A stretch of 18,710 bases of DNA, taken from NCBI GenBank assembly GCA_033764265.1, contig JANRJB010000336.1:1-18710 (forward strand). Direction: 5' to 3'. Source of the DNA: VGEM01 sp033764265. Lineage in GTDB: Bacteria; Pseudomonadota; Alphaproteobacteria; Rhodospirillales; Rhodospirillaceae. The notes under the pieces are model-generated. The model ran no database searches. It saw only the letters and a program-made list of their open reading frames with translations, and was not told where the DNA came from. Positions 16,398 through 18,710 of this stretch are shown here, one piece after another; the first letter of the stretch is position 1, and the number at the start of each line of letters is the position of its first letter. Position numbers and translations under genes: made by a program.

Positions 16398-17453
16398 ATG
16401 CAAATTTTCGCGGGTCGCCTTTTCCTGTTGTCCGGGGCGCTGGTGATCGGCCTGTCCTGCGACGGAACGGCTGTCGCTCAGCCGGCGGCGTCGACCGCGA
16501 CGCCCGAGGACCGGCGATTGCTGGTCTATGCGGAACCCGGCCTGCGGGTCGACATCGGGGGCCGGCATATCAACCTGACATGCGCCGGCGCGAACGCGGG
16601 CGCGCCGACGGTCATTTTCCTGTCCGGCCTCTCGAGCTGGGCGCCAGTCTGGTACAAGACTCAGCCTGAGATCGCGAAGCGGACGCGGGCCTGCGCGTTC
16701 GACCGCGCCGGCTACGGGTTCAGCGATCCGGCGCCGCGGCTGCAGATTCTGCCCGACGTAGTTGACGACGTGCACGCGGCGCTTACCGCCGCCGGGATAC
16801 AAGGGCCGTATGTTTTGGTCGGGCATTCACTGGGCGGCCTCGAGGCGCGCATGTTTGCGCAACGATGGCCGAACGAGGTCGCCGGCATGGTCCTGGTCGA
16901 CACCAGCCCGGCGGCGGAATTGTTGATCGAAGCCGATATTCCCGGCGTCGACGATGCCCTCAGCCTGGAGCGCATCATCCGACCGAAACTCTGGTGCACA
17001 TTGCAGGCCGCGCGCGGCGTCGATCCGTCCAGCGCCGAGTACCGCGTCTGCGTGCAACCCTTGCCGAGCGACACGCCTGTCGCATTTCGGCGCGATTGGC
17101 CGAAATTCTTCACAGCCGACTACCACGCCGCACAGGTCGCGCTGTTGTCGTCGCTGGCCACGTACCGGCATAGCGGCGCGGACCGCCTGCAACTGGGAGA
17201 TATGCCGCTGGTCGTGCTGTCGCTCGATCTCTGCTGTCTGGGCGCGTCGCCCGAGGACAATTTTTGGCGCGCCTACCGCGAGACGTGGTACGCCCTTCAC
17301 CAAGACTTGGCACGGATGTCGACACGGGGTGTGCACCGCGTCGTCGAGGGCGCCGGCCATCAGATCGAGCTGGACAAGCCCCAGGCGGTGATCGACGCCG
17401 TGGACGAGGTTTTGCGCACGCCCGTCGATGGGTCGCGGTCTCCGGCCCGGTGA
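16398..17453 (+). CDS. Exported alpha/beta hydrolase
   Basis: 351 residues. The ATG at 16398 is preceded by GAGGACGG and followed at once by a signal peptide (RLFLLSGALVIGLS, likely cut after TAVA near residue 27); a start nine codons earlier would bury it. The alpha/beta hydrolase fold shows the oxyanion strand VIFLSGLSSW (72-81), FDRAGYGFSD (101-110), the nucleophile elbow GHSLGG with Ser144, and the catalytic His321 in GAGHQIELD. The acid is probably in the LSLDLCC region near residue 277, though this is not certain. It likely cleaves an ester, lactone or amide in the periplasm. It begins after the third amidohydrolase tail and has its own 240-base upstream gap, so it is probably a separate transcription unit. 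Its substrate is unknown. Confidence 0.88.
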   Translation: MQIFAGRLFLLSGALVIGLSCDGTAVAQPAASTATPEDRRLLVYAEPGLRVDIGGRHINLTCAGANAGAPTVIFLSGLSSWAPVWYKTQPEIAKRTRACAFDRAGYGFSDPAPRLQILPDVVDDVHAALTAAGIQGPYVLVGHSLGGLEARMFAQRWPNEVAGMVLVDTSPAAELLIEADIPGVDDALSLERIIRPKLWCTLQAARGVDPSSAEYRVCVQPLPSDTPVAFRRDWPKFFTADYHAAQVALLSSLATYRHSGADRLQLGDMPLVVLSLDLCCLGASPEDNFWRAYRETWYALHQDLARMSTRGVHRVVEGAGHQIELDKPQAVIDAVDEVLRTPVDGSRSPAR

Positions 17454-17523
17454 GGTCGGGTGCGTGGGATCAGCAAAAAGCCCGACGTGACAAGCCGCGT
17501 TGGTTCTCACTTTTGTTCAAGAG

Positions 17524-17567
17524 TGGCGTCCCCACGGGGATTCGAACCCCGGTTACCGCCGTGAAAG
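17524..17567 (-). other. 3' fragment of tRNA-Glu (attachment site of the integrative element)
   Basis: Read on the minus strand, the 44 bases give the anticodon loop CTTTCAC (anticodon UUC), the 3' anticodon-stem strand GGCGG, TAACC, a perfect T-arm (GGGG-TTCGAAT-CCCC within a longer stem), the acceptor strand TGGGGAC, discriminator G and CCA. This is the 3' part of a bacterial tRNA-Glu. The 5' part is absent: the bases before the anticodon loop do not pair with GGCGG and no GTCCCCA acceptor strand is found within 100 bases. A truncated tRNA next to an integrase gene is the usual mark of an att site. Confidence 0.85.
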
Positions 17568-17633
17568 TGCAAAAGCACATTCCACGAACGTCTATCGGAG
17601 ACCACTGAGAAACCCAATAGATTCAGGCATATC

Positions 17634-17662
17634 TTGACACTCCTTCGAGAGGCGACCATCAT
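17634..17662 (+). promoter_or_regulatory. Candidate promoter of the integrase gene
   Basis: TTGACA (17634-17639), a 17-base spacer, then CATCAT (17657-17662), four of six matches to TATAAT. It lies about 105 bases before the integrase start, in the element's end region. Confidence 0.4.
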
Positions 17663-17687
17663 GCTCTCAGGTCGTCCATAGGGTCTT

Positions 17688-17708
17688 ATTGGACCCATAT
17701 TGGACCCA
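17688..17708 (+). repeat. Direct repeat pair ATTGGACCCA, 11-base period
   Basis: ATTGGACCCA occurs at 17688-17697 and again at 17699-17708, offset by one helical turn, between the tRNA-Glu fragment and the integrase gene. The position and spacing suit integrase arm-type binding sites or a regulator's operator; function is inferred. Confidence 0.5.
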
Positions 17709-17766
17709 AAGTACCCTGGATGTTCCTATTTTGTCTGCCCCCTAAAAAGCAGACTTTTGGTGCCCG

Positions 17767-18710
17767 ATGACGCGAACCGTAGCCGATGCAAAGTTAGAGA
17801 GCCGCACGTCCCGAGCCGCGCTCAAGTCGCGAAAGAAGCCCTACTACCGGGCGATTGAGCCGGGGCTTCATTTGGGCTACCGGAAGGCCAAGCATAGCAC
17901 CAGTTGGCTGGTGCGTCTGTACGTCGGCGAGGATGGCTACCAGCTCCGAAACCTGGACGGCATCCCGGATGATAAGGTCGAAGCCGACGGGCAAGGCGTC
18001 CTCGCCTATACGCAAGCTCTGGAGAAGGCTCGGACGCTCTTTAAGGCTGCCAATGCCCCGGCGAACTCCGGTCACTGTGTATTAACCGTTGAGGACGCCT
18101 GCAACGAATACGTCGAATATCTCCGGGCTGAGAAGAAAACCGGCGACGAGTCCCTTGGAAGGCTCAAAAAGCACGTCATTCCAAAAATCGGCCATATCCT
18201 CATTGTGAAGCTCACCACGAAAGACGTGGAAAAATGCAAACGCGGGATGGTGGTCAAAGACCCGGAAGATCCAGATGTCGAGCGCGCCAGCAAAGATACG
18301 GCAAATCGGGTTATGTCGATGGTCCGGGCTGCGCTGAACCGTGCCTTTAACGATGAAACCAATAACATCCCATCCGACTCAGCGTGGCGCCGCGTAAAAC
18401 AGTTCAAAAACGTAGGTCGTGCGCGTCAGGTCCACTTAGATGTAGCGCAGTCCAATAAGCTCATCGTCAATTGCAAGAGTCCCGCTTTTAAGCGCCTTGT
18501 GACTTCCGCGCTCTTAACTGGGGCTCGCGCTCCTCATGAACTTGCGCAACGCTATGTCCGAGATTTCCGCGAAGACTTAGGCGTGCTGACGGTAACGGAC
18601 GGTAAGACCGGATCGCGAGATATTGTTCTAACGGCCGAAGCGATTGCCTATTTCTCGGAGATTACAAAGGATCGTAGCCCTGACGAGTTACTTTTGCCGA
18701 GAGACGACGG
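17767..18710 (+). CDS. Tyrosine recombinase / phage-type integrase (C-terminus off the right edge)
   Basis: 314 residues are visible from the ATG at 17767 and the frame stays open to the edge. The basic N-terminal part has an arm-binding-like segment (YYRAIEPGLHLGYRK near 26-40, SWLVRLYVG). A SAM-like core-binding domain follows (LTVEDACNEYVEYLRAEKK from about 107). The start of the catalytic domain carries the first catalytic arginine in LLTGARAPHEL and the beta-hairpin lysine in DGKTGSRDI. The HxxR, the second His/Trp and the tyrosine nucleophile lie beyond the window. The base composition is less GC-rich than the catabolic genes to the left, as expected for mobile DNA. Lying 200 bases from a truncated tRNA-Glu, it should integrate its element at tRNA-Glu. 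Confidence 0.9.
   Translation, partial: MTRTVADAKLESRTSRAALKSRKKPYYRAIEPGLHLGYRKAKHSTSWLVRLYVGEDGYQLRNLDGIPDDKVEADGQGVLAYTQALEKARTLFKAANAPANSGHCVLTVEDACNEYVEYLRAEKKTGDESLGRLKKHVIPKIGHILIVKLTTKDVEKCKRGMVVKDPEDPDVERASKDTANRVMSMVRAALNRAFNDETNNIPSDSAWRRVKQFKNVGRARQVHLDVAQSNKLIVNCKSPAFKRLVTSALLTGARAPHELAQRYVRDFREDLGVLTVTDGKTGSRDIVLTAEAIAYFSEITKDRSPDELLLPRDD

Larger units (their letters stand above)
17524..18710 (+). mobile_element. End of an integrative element inserted at tRNA-Glu
   Basis: The tRNA-Glu 3' fragment, repeat pair and integrase gene form one end of a genomic island or prophage. Because the missing 5' tRNA half would lie to the right, the element body extends to the right, and the DNA to the left of 17524 corresponds to the chromosome originally downstream of the tRNA. 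The other end is outside the window. Confidence 0.75.

Noticed and set aside
17455..17486. GTCGGG/CCCGAC inverted repeat after the alpha/beta hydrolase as a terminator
   Set aside because: The loop would be 20 bases and no T-run follows on the plus strand. On the minus strand GGGCTTTTT may be a relic of the tRNA terminator but no pairing 5' arm was found.

Overview
The window looks like an accessory catabolic region of a GC-rich Gram-negative proteobacterium. Two TonB-dependent outer-membrane receptors, a FecI/FecR-type signalling pair and two twin-arginine (Tat) signal peptides all imply an outer membrane and a periplasm. A tRNA-Glu fragment of the GTCCCC...GGGGACGCCA type points to the gamma/beta-proteobacterial side; genus is not resolvable by eye.

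Layout. (1) Bases 1-935, minus strand: the N-terminal part of a membrane sensor with a CHASE-like periplasmic domain that runs off the left edge. (2) 936-1526: AT-richer divergent intergenic region. (3) 1527-4742, plus: an unknown 128-residue protein, a class I SAM-dependent methyltransferase with a Tat-like leader, an intrinsic terminator, then a Tat-leader amidohydrolase of the TRZ/ATZ type. (4) 4892-9471, plus: TonB receptor 1, a class A flavin monooxygenase and an IclR regulator, followed by a decayed 3' remnant of a second amidohydrolase (about 9514-9734). (5) 10076-16158, plus: ECF sigma factor, FecR-like anti-sigma factor, TonB receptor 2 with an N-terminal signalling (STN) domain, a PepSY transmembrane protein and an exported DUF1330 protein, followed by a very short third amidohydrolase tail (16220-16255). 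(6) 16398-17453: an exported alpha/beta hydrolase. (7) 17524-18710: a 3' tRNA-Glu fragment, a promoter-like sequence, a direct repeat pair and the start of a tyrosine integrase, i.e. one end of an integrative element extending past the right edge.

How the genes may work together (inference). The receptors would import one or a few related scarce compounds. The Tat-leader enzymes and DUF1330 protein would act in the periplasm, and the flavin monooxygenase in the cytoplasm. IclR and the sigma/FecR/receptor relay would supply substrate-responsive control. The most striking feature is that three consecutive gene modules each end with the same amidohydrolase 3' end: one intact, two decayed. The region therefore seems to have been built from parallel modules that each once carried an amidohydrolase. 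The substrate cannot be deduced from sequence alone.
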